From DATDQA01 sp035292505 (GTDB lineage: Bacteria > Bacteroidota > Bacteroidia > Chitinophagales > Saprospiraceae): a stretch of DNA of 12,115 bases. Of the stretch, positions 1 through 5,582 are shown one piece after another (positions within the stretch are counted from its first letter, which is position 1; every line of letters starts with the position of its first letter). The translations under genes and the position numbers were made by a program. The stretch lies in NCBI GenBank assembly GCA_035292505.1, contig DATDQA010000017.1, forward strand, positions 1 through 12,115. Reading direction: 5' to 3'. The notes below the pieces were generated by a model that searched no databases, had not been told where the DNA came from, and worked only from the letters and a program-made list of their open reading frames with translations.

Positions 1-519
1 TGTCATCTGCTCTCCATCCTGAGGTTCAAGGAACAAATCCAAGATGTACGTGGTTATCCCACCTGACTGAATAAGTTCATTCAGGTTTTCAAGCATTTCG
101 TTGTAATCATCACCCAGATTCAGGTCTGCAGGATCAATGATTAATTCTCCATTCACAAACAGATCTTCTATAGAGAACACAGTTGTGACCTGGCTACTGT
201 CTTCTGCTATTTTAATGTCAATAAACTCCGCCTCATGCTCGTCATCCGGATTCACAATAAAGCCCACGTCGACGACAAATATCTCCTCGAAGGTTGCGGC
301 TTCAGGCATTTCTTCCCTTGCAAGCGCTATCAGATCTTCCTGGCTGAAGGTCAATTTTTGGAGAAGAGGTCCCAGGCCGAGCAGTTTGTAATTAAAGCCT
401 TTGTTGAATTGACCGACGAATTGCATGTTCTTCTCTTCCAGGATCAGATTGTCTGATTGACAGGAATACATAGCCATGCCTATCATGGCAGACATCAGAA
501 TGCATTTTCCTTTGATCAT
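1..519 (-). CDS. Putative lipoprotein of unknown function, C-terminus beyond the left edge
   Basis: Reading the minus strand from ATG at 519-517, the frame stays open for 173 codons to the window edge, so the protein is incomplete. The N-terminus (MIKGKCILMSAMIGMAMYSC) is a short basic start, a hydrophobic stretch and a cysteine at residue 20 followed by QSDN. This fits a lipoprotein signal peptide, although the residues before the Cys (M-Y-S) are a loose lipobox. The acidic residues after the Cys are compatible with surface-exposed Bacteroidota lipoproteins, which is inference. The mature part is acidic, rich in D/E, L and I, with strand-like segments (for example EEIFVVDVGFIV near residues 78-89) and no motif I recognise. 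Codon use resembles its neighbours. A repeat-rich region begins about 50 bases upstream of its start, so its promoter must lie in or beside that repeat. I am fairly sure of the gene and unsure of function. Confidence 0.8.
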   Translation of the reverse strand, partial: MIKGKCILMSAMIGMAMYSCQSDNLILEEKNMQFVGQFNKGFNYKLLGLGPLLQKLTFSQEDLIALAREEMPEAATFEEIFVVDVGFIVNPDDEHEAEFIDIKIAEDSSQVTTVFSIEDLFVNGELIIDPADLNLGDDYNEMLENLNELIQSGGITTYILDLFLEPQDGEQMT

Positions 520-570
520 AGATTATTGACTCAATTTTAGGTACTCCAATTTTAAATCTTGTTCTTTTTG

Positions 571-621
571 CTTGACCAAAAAAAAACCAACGCCAAAGGC
601 ATGCCCTTGGCAAAAGTCAAG
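571..621. repeat. Nested inverted repeat: palindrome inside a CTTGAC/GTCAAG frame
   Basis: An outer inverted repeat CTTGAC (571-576) / GTCAAG (616-621) encloses an A-rich stretch and an inner near-perfect 20-nt palindrome, GCCAAAGGCATGCCCTTGGC (592-611, one mismatched pair). The inner palindrome looks inserted between ACCAA and AAAAGTCAAG. A sister copy of the inner unit lies at 791-809. The block ends about 50 bases upstream of the lipoprotein start. Confidence 0.7.
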
Positions 622-661
622 GCTATGAATGCTTGTCTAACAGCGCGTAGGCTTGCTCTTT

Positions 662-708
662 CCCGACGGTTACCGTCGGGACGATCAGAGTCTCTACCTG
701 GTAGAGAC
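662..708. repeat. Two consecutive 19-nt palindromes of identical design
   Basis: CCCGACGGT-T-ACCGTCGGG (662-680) and GTCTCTACC-T-GGTAGAGAC (690-708) are both perfect inverted repeats with 9-nt arms around a single central T. They are separated by 9 bases, and each is followed by ACGA. Their arm sequences are unrelated, so the architecture rather than the sequence is conserved. Confidence 0.8.
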
Positions 709-790
709 GACCAACGCCTTTCCTTTAGTCCGAATTTAGTTGCGCCTCACTTCGCTGATCGCTTCAAGCCCACCCCCGCCAACTCGCTGT

Positions 791-809
791 GCCAAAGGCA
801 TCCCTTTGG
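791..809. repeat. CCAAAGG/CCTTTGG palindrome, second copy of the 592-611 unit
   Basis: CCAAAGG (792-798), spacer CATC, CCTTTGG (803-809). The 19-nt core aligns with 592-610 with only two differences, so these are two dispersed copies of one palindrome family about 180 bases apart in direct orientation. Confidence 0.7.
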
Positions 810-1138
810 GGTAAGACAACCCTTCATGGCCATTTTCCCATCCATTTGAGCCCCAATTCCACTGCTGGGACTAGCGCACACAATTCAAATTCTCGACAGT
901 TATTCTTTCAGTATAGTGATCAAAATGATCTTTTACAACAAATAAAAAGTGCATACCATTATAAACCAAAAGTAGCTAGAGAATTATAACAGATTTATTA
1001 GGTGCCAGAGCTTAAGTTATTGATTTGGGCTCAAACAACTAAAACAACTCATGCGAAGACTGAAAGGGCAGGGTAAGAGTGCCTCCTTCGCTTAAGTTTC
1101 GGCGGCCGAAGAAATCCATCGATAGAAACTGTGTCTCC

Positions 1139-1201
1139 CCTCTCTCTTTTTAAGAGAGGAGCTGTCTGACGACTCCGACAGTCGTGTCAGACTCGTCGGA
1201 G
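1139..1201. repeat. Cluster of overlapping, mutually exclusive stem-loops
   Basis: Three inverted repeats lie in 63 bases. CCTCTCT (1139-1145) pairs with AGAGAGG (1153-1159). GTCTGACGACT (1164-1174) pairs with AGTCGTGTCAGAC (1180-1192), leaving a 2-nt bulge. CTCCGAC (1173-1179) pairs with GTCGGAG (1195-1201). The last two share bases and cannot form together. The block is followed by GGGGTGAG. I know similar CCTCTC...GAGAGG...GGGGTGAG stretches as dispersed intergenic sequence in Bacteroidota, from general recollection only. Confidence 0.65.
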
Positions 1202-1308
1202 GGGTGAGTTAACGCTTTTCTTCAACATGAAAACGTCCGAAATATCAATCATCGTATTTCAACAAGGCGAAAACGTCCTTCCATCATAAATCCGTGCTGT
1301 GACATGAA

Positions 1309-1347
1309 GAAGTCAAAATGTAGAATGTAAAATGTAAAAGTCCAAAG
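1309..1347 (-). repeat. Left half of a long inverted repeat pair flanking the small gene 1426-1749
   Basis: The 39 bases here are, as reverse complement, nearly identical to 1974-2011: two substitutions and one single-base gap over 38-39 positions. Internally the unit is a degenerate 7-nt array (AATGTAA-type). It lies about 80 bases past the end of the small gene. Confidence 0.8.
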
Positions 1348-1425
1348 TGAAGAGAAAACGCACTTCGAATTTCGATTTGTCCAGACGGACTATGGGGACA
1401 TTGGATTTATTCAGTTCCTTGATGT

Positions 1426-1749
1426 TCATTTTTCAAATTTACAATTATCCGGCAACGACTTCATCACAATTTCCTGTACGAGGTTATAATAACCACTAAC
1501 GAAATTTTCAATTAATCGCATACCTTCCTCAATACTGAGCTTACTTTTTGAAAGGTCGAGGCATCCTTGCAGGGATGTCGATCCGATTCCGCCTCCCCAA
1601 TACACTGCATGTTCCTCAATTATTTCAATAAATCGATCCGTCATCACTGTCTGTTCCATGAATGTTAATTCGCGGGCAAACGATATGGCGAATTCGATCT
1701 CTAAAGTGTCGAGTTCAAGTTCGGCATGCCGGATGATTGATGTATGCAT
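1426..1749 (-). CDS. Small protein, possibly YggL/DUF469-like
   Basis: A 107-residue soluble protein starting at ATG 1749-1747. Visible features are a strand-like LEIEFAISF segment (residues 16-24), a helix with DRFIEIIEE (38-46), then YWGGGIG (50-56), a strand GCLDLS (62-67) and a C-terminal amphipathic helix (72-98). A hydrophobic strand, a D-rich helix of the type F-I-x-x-I-E, and a glycine triplet resemble the YggL (DUF469) family, whose E. coli member is about the same length and associates with the 50S ribosomal subunit. The basic N-terminus of YggL is missing, so the match is tentative; an uncharacterised small cytosolic protein is the alternative. The gene stands alone between repeat-rich DNA, with the inverted repeat pair (1309-1347 and 1974-2011) on its two sides. 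Codon use looks genuine, with no signal peptide or membrane segment. Confidence 0.65.
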   Translation of the reverse strand: MHTSIIRHAELELDTLEIEFAISFARELTFMEQTVMTDRFIEIIEEHAVYWGGGIGSTSLQGCLDLSKSKLSIEEGMRLIENFVSGYYNLVQEIVMKSLPDNCKFEK

Positions 1750-1812
1750 CAGGAATTGAAATGTATGCGCCGTTGTTAAGTGATTGAGTGCGCAGAAAAG
1801 TACTTTTTTGAC

Positions 1813-1876
1813 GCCCCTTCAGGGCTTAGTTGAGATTCCACCTTTCTTGCATTGGGCAAAGCCCAATGCAAAGGTA
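1813..1876. repeat. Stem-loop pair upstream of the small gene, with an embedded promoter-like octamer
   Basis: GCCC-CTTCA-GGGC (1813-1825) is followed by a strong perfect hairpin, TTGCATTGGGC (1847-1857), loop AAA, GCCCAATGCAA (1861-1871). The stem can extend through CCTTT/AAGG with a bulge. Read on the minus strand, the right flank gives TACCTTTG (1876-1869), an exact fit to the Bacteroidota -7 consensus TAnnTTTG, about 120 bases ahead of the 1749 start. I see no convincing -33 element at the right distance, so a promoter role is only a possibility. Confidence 0.6.
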
Positions 1877-1917
1877 TCGCTGCTCTTCAGGCAGAAGACA
1901 CGCTGTTATTGATCTTG

Positions 1918-1953
1918 TTGCCTCTGCCTCGCCGGCAGGCAGGCTTCAGGCAA
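1918..1953. repeat. GCCGGC-centred nested palindrome
   Basis: Outer arms TTGCCT (1918-1923) / AGGCAA (1948-1953) enclose TGCCTCGCCGGCAGGCA (1925-1941), an imperfect palindrome around GCCGGC. The core is closely related to TGCCTGCCGGTAGGCA at 2713-2728 inside the RDD gene, so this family occurs both between and within genes. Confidence 0.65.
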
Positions 1954-1973
1954 CTAGAGTATGGCTGTATTCC

Positions 1974-2011
1974 CTTTGACTTTTACATTTTGCATTTTAC
2001 ATTTTGACTTC
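1974..2011 (+). repeat. Right half of the inverted repeat pair
   Basis: Reverse-complement partner of 1309-1347. It ends 9 bases from the stop codon of the TlpA-type gene. The two halves are about 620 bases apart and enclose the small gene and two palindromes. Confidence 0.8.
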
Positions 2012-2020
2012 TTTTCTTCC

Positions 2021-2518
2021 TCATTCGTACCCCTCCACCATCACCAAAAATTCCCCCGCTCCCATTGTCAATCCCCCCGTCTTCGAGTACAACACCTTCA
2101 GATTCTCGTCGATCACCAGTGTTTTAGGAAGCGCAGAGATCCCGATGTCTGAATTACTGGCATCAAGTTTAACGAAAGGCATCGTATAAGGAACTTTTGC
2201 TTTGAATGCATTGATTTTTTCGAGAGGTTCATCAGAGATCAGAAAGAGTTGCCACTTGTCTTTATCCAGAGCCTGATAGACAGAATCAAGCATCGGCATC
2301 TCTTCGATACATGGCTTGCACCAGGTAGCCCAGAAATTCAGGATGGTGTATCTGCCGGAGAGGAGGCTATCCAAAGCGACGGATTCGCCAGTCAATGTTG
2401 TGAGCATAAGCTGTTGCAGACGAACAGGCCTGAATGTCAGAAAGAGTATCCATGCTACGAACAGCAAGAAAACTATGCCGAGCCCTTTCAGGATTCTCTT
2501 GATCCACTTTCGTTGCAT
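2021..2518 (-). CDS. Membrane-anchored TlpA/ResA-type thioredoxin-fold oxidoreductase
   Basis: 165 residues. A basic N-terminus and one hydrophobic segment (about residues 12-29) anchor the protein in the inner membrane with the catalytic domain outside. The thioredoxin domain shows ILNFWATWCKPC with the CxxC pair at Cys67 and Cys70, then EEMP as in TlpA/ResA proteins, and a cis-proline motif ALPKTLVID with Pro131. The length is normal for the family. The role is reduction of periplasmic disulfides, for example in cytochrome c maturation or rescue of other thiol proteins; the substrate cannot be read from the sequence. The gene lies 28 bases downstream of the RDD gene on the same strand, so the two are probably cotranscribed. 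The stop codon lies 9 bases from an intergenic repeat (1974-2011). The domain call is secure and the partner unknown. Confidence 0.92.
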   Translation of the reverse strand: MQRKWIKRILKGLGIVFLLFVAWILFLTFRPVRLQQLMLTTLTGESVALDSLLSGRYTILNFWATWCKPCIEEMPMLDSVYQALDKDKWQLFLISDEPLEKINAFKAKVPYTMPFVKLDASNSDIGISALPKTLVIDENLKVLYSKTGGLTMGAGEFLVMVEGYE

Positions 2519-2546
2519 AACACCGACTCAGTCTGTGATGAGAAAG

Positions 2547-2981
2547 CTATGCAACAACAACTTTCTTCTGCACACGCGTGCCGGAGAGTTTGTCGTGGAG
2601 CGAGGAGTTGTCCTCACCAATCAGGAACAGAATGATACCTACGATCAGGTGTATAGATAATACCTTCACCAATGACCTGGTGATAGCGGTAGAAAAGCGA
2701 TCCTTTTCAACTTGCCTGCCGGTAGGCACGGGTATGTTCCGTGACACCATGAGTCCAAGGATTTTCTTGCCAGGTGATCCTCCCGACATCACATCGGTAA
2801 GGAAGTACACGACCGCGACACCCAGACTTAGAAGGGCGACGGGATTGTAAACAAACCGGAGCCCAATACCAGAAGTCCAAAGGGTCTCTATTTGAAGACC
2901 TGTGACCATGCAGATCACACTACTCAGAACGCCGATAAAAATCGCGTCGATCAGATAAGCAAAAACACGTTGTGCTTTCAT
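2547..2981 (-). CDS. RDD-family integral membrane protein with in-frame palindromic insertion
   Basis: 144 residues from ATG 2981-2979. I chose this start because MKAQRVFAYLIDAIFIG is the typical RDD opening (conserved Arg5, Asp12). The frame runs open upstream to a GTG at 3152, but that part crosses an intrinsic terminator and has no protein character. Hydrophobic segments at about 8-28, 44-63 and 103-121 give three membrane spans, as usual for RDD proteins. The loop after span two has SPGKKILGLMV (69-79), matching the family G-x-x-x-GKxxLG motif. RDD proteins are poorly characterised; transport roles have been proposed for some. The loop then contains VPTGRQV (85-91), encoded by the near-palindrome at 2713-2728. 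In other RDD proteins this loop leads directly to the next conserved Arg, so these residues look like a repeat-derived insertion. The gene precedes the TlpA-type gene by 28 bases. Confidence 0.88.
   Translation of the reverse strand: MKAQRVFAYLIDAIFIGVLSSVICMVTGLQIETLWTSGIGLRFVYNPVALLSLGVAVVYFLTDVMSGGSPGKKILGLMVSRNIPVPTGRQVEKDRFSTAITRSLVKVLSIHLIVGIILFLIGEDNSSLHDKLSGTRVQKKVVVA
2713..2728. repeat. Palindromic repeat inside the RDD coding sequence
   Basis: TGCCTGCC-GGTAGGCA is a 16-nt inverted repeat with one mismatched pair. On the coding strand it specifies the residues around PTGRQ. It resembles the intergenic unit at 1925-1941. Its length plus flanking bases keep the frame open. Confidence 0.7.
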
Positions 2982-3361
2982 ATTGCGTTGTCTTTTAGTA
3001 TTGAGTAAAATACTTAAAATTTCAAGATCATACTGCAGATGAGAAAAAGTCCGCAGGCCATTGCCTACGGACCCACACCCTGTTTTGTGCCCTGCATCAT
3101 GGAATTTATAAATATAAACCATGGCCTTTCCGATCACACGATAACAAGGCACGTCAAACTGGTCAGTAAACTATCTTTTTAATCCTTCTGGTCCAAATCC
3201 ATTGTATCACCGGATCATCCGCTTTAAACCGAAACCTATGGCCAGATATATTCATGATAATAACAGACCGAAACGATAAGCTTTCTTCATTACTCTCTTG
3301 AATGACACAACGGCAAGACCAGGAATCAAGGTGAAAAATCAGCCTTCATCAGATTCACAGA
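2982..3361. other. Gene-free stretch with a structured, terminated minus-strand segment
   Basis: No convincing gene in 380 bases. A 30-codon minus-strand frame (3163-3255) exists but has no support. The minus strand carries a GTGCC/GGCAC pairing (3148-3152 with 3087-3091) enclosing a CATGG/CCATG AT-rich hairpin (3098-3123), followed by an intrinsic terminator (3043-3072). This could be the 3' untranslated end of the 3362-3883 transcript or an independent small RNA. Confidence 0.5.
3043..3072 (-). terminator. Intrinsic terminator on the minus strand
   Basis: Reading the minus strand, GTCCGTAGGC (3072-3063), loop AATG, GCCTGCGGAC (3058-3049) forms a 10-bp stem with one mismatch, followed at once by five T (3048-3044). 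It ends leftward transcription 62 bases before the RDD start, separating the RDD-TlpA pair from genes upstream. The nearest upstream gene on that strand ends at 3362, 290 bases away. Confidence 0.8.
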
Positions 3362-3883
3362 TCACTTTACAGCTTCTACTTCGAGAGGCAGATATCTTCC
3401 ATTGGATCCTTTTAGCACAGAATATGGCTTTGCAACAACCCGATAGTCTTTTCCATCGGGCCCGGGAAATGTAGGTGATTCAATCACTTCGAATATTTTG
3501 AGAGTTCCCTTCTGAATCTTCATGGCATTTTCGATTGCCAGAATCATGTTTTCTGATCCCTGGAACGATGTAGATGTACCATCACCACCTGTGACATTTC
3601 CTACAGGAACGCATCCTGAATGACCAAAAAGTTGACCAGATCCTGGCGCAATGATATCGGTCCAGGACAAATCGCAATCGAACTCCACGCAGACAGATAC
3701 CACCAGCGCGTTGACGCATAGTTTGATTCTAAAGAGTGAGTTCTCCGTTGATTCTGCATCCGGTATTGAACCTGAATCAAAGTGATTGGAATCAGTGATT
3801 GGTATCGGGCAATGTGCATAGGTAGCATTCCACAGCGCCATCGAGACCAGAATAATGAGTGAAGCAATGAGTGAATGTTTCAT
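3362..3883 (-). CDS. Exported cysteine-containing protein of unknown function
   Basis: 173 residues from ATG 3883-3881. The first 23 residues (Lys3, hydrophobic SLIASLIILVSMALW, then NATYA) form a standard signal peptide, with cleavage likely after Ala23. The mature protein begins HCPIPIT and has five cysteines (25, 56, 65, 70, 91), with KLCVNALVVSVCVEFDC as a cysteine-rich strand pair and GSGQLFGHSGC following. The C-terminal half has a helix (ENMILAIENAMKI, 111-123) and a strand-rich end. The protein is probably periplasmic or secreted and disulfide-bonded, which is inference. I recognise no family. Its neighbour at 4015-4437 is another small exported cysteine-bearing protein on the same strand, but 131 bases with two stem-loops separate them, so they may be independent units. 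Confidence 0.8.
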   Translation of the reverse strand: MKHSLIASLIILVSMALWNATYAHCPIPITDSNHFDSGSIPDAESTENSLFRIKLCVNALVVSVCVEFDCDLSWTDIIAPGSGQLFGHSGCVPVGNVTGGDGTSTSFQGSENMILAIENAMKIQKGTLKIFEVIESPTFPGPDGKDYRVVAKPYSVLKGSNGRYLPLEVEAVK

Positions 3884-3928
3884 TTCTTGGAATATTATGA
3901 GTCAAAACCTTTCCCTACTTCTTGTTCA

Positions 3929-3949
3929 AGCGGTTTTCGGTAACCCGCT
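3929..3949. repeat. Stem-loop in the gap between the two exported-protein genes
   Basis: AGCGGTT (3929-3935), loop TTCGGT, AACCCGCT (3942-3949): a 7-bp stem with one bulged C. It lies about 45 bases upstream of the 3883 start on that gene's strand. Confidence 0.5.
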
Positions 3950-3961
3950 ACCTATTACAAA

Positions 3962-3992
3962 GTGAAGATGCGTGGCGCCTTGCGCATCTCAC
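3962..3992 (-). repeat. Strong stem-loop just past the 4015-4437 gene
   Basis: GTGAAGATGCG (3962-3972) pairs with CGCATCTCAC (3983-3992), giving 10 base pairs with one bulged A; the loop contains the palindrome GGCGCC. It starts 23 bases after the stop codon of the 4015-4437 gene on that strand. It could act as a 3'-end stabiliser or weak terminator, but no T-run follows directly, so I do not call it an intrinsic terminator. Confidence 0.55.
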
Positions 3993-4014
3993 TGGTCTAG
4001 TGTCATGCAGTTGG

Positions 4015-4437
4015 TCACTTAATAGTCATAGTCACATTATTACAACCTTCGATCAACAAATCTCCTTTACGCATAGAGGTCATAGAACCTGTCACCTTTA
4101 GATCATAGGTCCACACACCAACAGGCAACTGAAGACTGCACTCTTCACCTGCCTCGGCGATGATTAACTCCCGATGCTCCTCTGAGGTCCGATGCGTCAT
4201 CGCAATCGTAAGCGAAGTGTCGCGTGCATTTGTAATACAGAGATCAGCATATCGATCTTTGCACCCGGCATCTTCATCCTTACCCTTATCGCTACCGATC
4301 ACTTTGATCAGTTCCACCAACACCTTTCCTCCCTCTACCAACTGGTCTACTACTTGGTCTGACGCTGTCTTTGATTGTGCCTGGACAACGAGACAGCCAG
4401 TGATCATCACAATGAATCCCAGTTGACACTTTTTCAT
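4015..4437 (-). CDS. Small exported protein with four cysteines, unknown function
   Basis: 140 residues. I chose ATG 4437-4435 because MKKCQLGFIVMITGCLVVQA is a typical signal peptide; an upstream in-frame ATG at 4497 would put 20 non-hydrophobic residues before it. Cleavage is likely after VQA (residue 20). After a short helix (28-48) and a charged linker (GSDKGKDEDAG), the domain has Cys59, Cys67, Cys100 and Cys132 with alternating hydrophobic residues (LTIAMTH, CSLQLPVGVWTYDLKV, VTMTIK). This suggests a compact beta-sandwich held by disulfides; that is inference. GVWTYDLKV resembles strands of extracellular beta-sandwich proteins but I cannot assign a family. A lipoprotein reading via Cys15 is unlikely because the hydrophobic stretch continues past it. 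No operon partner is obvious. Confidence 0.8.
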   Translation of the reverse strand: MKKCQLGFIVMITGCLVVQAQSKTASDQVVDQLVEGGKVLVELIKVIGSDKGKDEDAGCKDRYADLCITNARDTSLTIAMTHRTSEEHRELIIAEAGEECSLQLPVGVWTYDLKVTGSMTSMRKGDLLIEGCNNVTMTIK

Positions 4438-4872
4438 GACTTTAGGATTTTGGCTTTTTGTGAATGCGGAAAAAATACATCGTAAAGTCTGTGACAAACT
4501 TCAAGCATACCGACAAATGATTGAATAACAATATATGGGATTAGGGGAACAAGTTTATCATGGATGTGAATTACTAAAAAACCAATTAAATATAAGTAAA
4601 TCAATAGATTATAGCATAAGAACCCATATTACTTGGAATATTACACAATTGGCCTTGTCGTAATATTAGATTCTTGGCTCAATTAATTCAAATAAATTCT
4701 GTATATGATTGATAATCAGTTATATAAAAGAAATGTGATTAATTTGAAAGGAACATATTTTTGGACATATTTGCGGTTGAGCAGTACCTAAACAGATACT
4801 GATCACTAAATTTTACTCGGTTTGAGTAATAAGAAGAGAAGGGGCCCACTATGAGACCTCTCAAGTTGCCTG
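4438..4872. other. AT-rich gene-free stretch of about 430 bases
   Basis: I see no open frame of coding character on either strand. Much of 4540-4760 is clearly more AT-rich than the flanking genes. It contains a long imperfect palindrome (4637-4667) and a short TTACTC-GGTTT-GAGTAA stem-loop (4813-4829). The right end borders the HAD gene stop; the left end must hold the promoter of the 4437 gene. It may be a decayed segment or a regulatory spacer; the sequence does not decide. Confidence 0.5.
4637..4667. repeat. 31-base imperfect palindrome in the AT-rich gap
   Basis: AATATTACACAA (4637-4648), centre TTGGCC, TTGTCGTAATATT (4655-4667): 12-nt arms with one extra base. It is not followed by a T-run on either strand, so it is more like a protein-binding site or repeat unit than a terminator. 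Confidence 0.5.
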
Positions 4873-5508
4873 TCAGAATAATGGAATATGAACATCCATA
4901 CCAATTGAGCGCAACGCAAGTACGAGTTGGGCTGGCGACGTAAAATGGATGCCGGAGATTCCCAGGGAAATTGCTCCTGCTACGTTCATCGCATTGTCAT
5001 CGATGAAGGCAGAATGCGCCGGGTTCACACCATACCGATGCAAAAGAATTTCAAAAATTTCCCTCTGGGGCTTTACGACTTTTTCTACACCGGACACGAC
5101 GATACCTTCAAACCATTGTAAAAACTCATACCGTTCGAGAGCTACCGGAAAGGTTTCATGGGACCAATTCGTCAATGCCAGGAGACGGAGGTGATGTTGT
5201 GATTTCAACCCACGCAGCAAGTCTACACTCTCTGCAATTGGACCTCCGAGCATTTCTTCCCATCGACCATAGAATACGCGGATCTGTTCTTCATACTCCG
5301 GCCATTCTGCAATCTTTTCTTCCGTAGCCTCTTGCAATGATCTTCCTGCATCCTGCCGGAGATTCCATGCATGCGTGCAGACATTGTCAAAAAACCATTT
5401 GCGCTCTTCCGGATCCGGGTAGATATGACGATACACATAGTCGGGATTCCAGTCGATGAGCACGCCGCCGAGATCCCAGATGAGAGTATTGATTTGATTG
5501 TGGGGCAT
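4873..5508 (-). CDS. HAD-superfamily hydrolase (YihX/dehalogenase-like subfamily)
   Basis: 211 residues. Motif I is IWDLGGVLIDW, with nucleophile Asp12; the position of the usual second Asp is Gly14, as in YihX-type and epoxide-hydrolase-N-terminal-type HAD proteins. Motif II is LLALTNWS with Thr113. Motif III is Lys146 in VVKPQREIFE, and motif IV is AFIDDNAMNV with Asp170-Asp171. A helical cap (about 20-90) lies between motifs I and II, so this is a C1-cap enzyme. It should be a cytosolic Mg-dependent phosphatase, for example on sugar phosphates as for E. coli YihX; the substrate is not predictable. If the second motif-I Asp is truly absent, phosphatase acid-base chemistry is atypical and the annotation should stay general. 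The gene follows the WecA-like gene on the same strand after 74 bases and may be cotranscribed. Confidence 0.9.
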   Translation of the reverse strand: MPHNQINTLIWDLGGVLIDWNPDYVYRHIYPDPEERKWFFDNVCTHAWNLRQDAGRSLQEATEEKIAEWPEYEEQIRVFYGRWEEMLGGPIAESVDLLRGLKSQHHLRLLALTNWSHETFPVALERYEFLQWFEGIVVSGVEKVVKPQREIFEILLHRYGVNPAHSAFIDDNAMNVAGAISLGISGIHFTSPAQLVLALRSIGMDVHIPLF

Positions 5509-5582
5509 TCAGGAATCTCTCTGAATTTTAATTGTGTACGAAATTGCAAAACATTGCTAAAGGGGTTCTCACCCTCTCACAT

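Larger units (their letters stand above)
520..1425. other. Gene-poor stretch of about 900 bases: palindrome mosaic
   Basis: I see no convincing gene here on either strand; the short open frames present run through palindromic repeats and have no recognisable protein character. The region contains a nested palindrome mosaic (571-809), a small stem-loop TTCGG-CGG-CCGAA (1098-1110), a hairpin group (1139-1201) and one half of an inverted repeat pair (1309-1347). The stretch 845-1090 is AT-rich and has no structure I can name beyond GATCA-AAA-TGATC at 918-930. Confidence 0.7.

Noticed and set aside
967..974. TACTTTTG octamer on the minus strand
   Set aside because: It matches the -7 consensus but is about 450 bases from the nearest minus-strand start and has no visible partner element.
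559..989. Two plus-strand open frames (559-849 and 789-989)
   Set aside because: They run through palindromic repeats and show no protein-like composition or start context.
571..1201. CRISPR array or transposon-end reading of the repeat region
   Set aside because: The repeats are palindromes of different sequence without regular spacers, and no transposase or cas gene is in view.
2982..3152. GTG-started upstream extension of the RDD gene
   Set aside because: It crosses the intrinsic terminator at 3043-3072, has no family character, and the normal RDD N-terminus begins at 2981.
3163..3255. 30-codon minus-strand frame in the gap before the RDD gene
   Set aside because: It has an ATG and a plausible basic, Trp-containing sequence, but no start signal, family or conservation that I can show; length alone is compatible with chance.
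4813..4829. TTACTC-GGTTT-GAGTAA stem-loop as a terminator of the HAD gene
   Set aside because: The stem is short and AT-rich and no T-run follows it on the minus strand.
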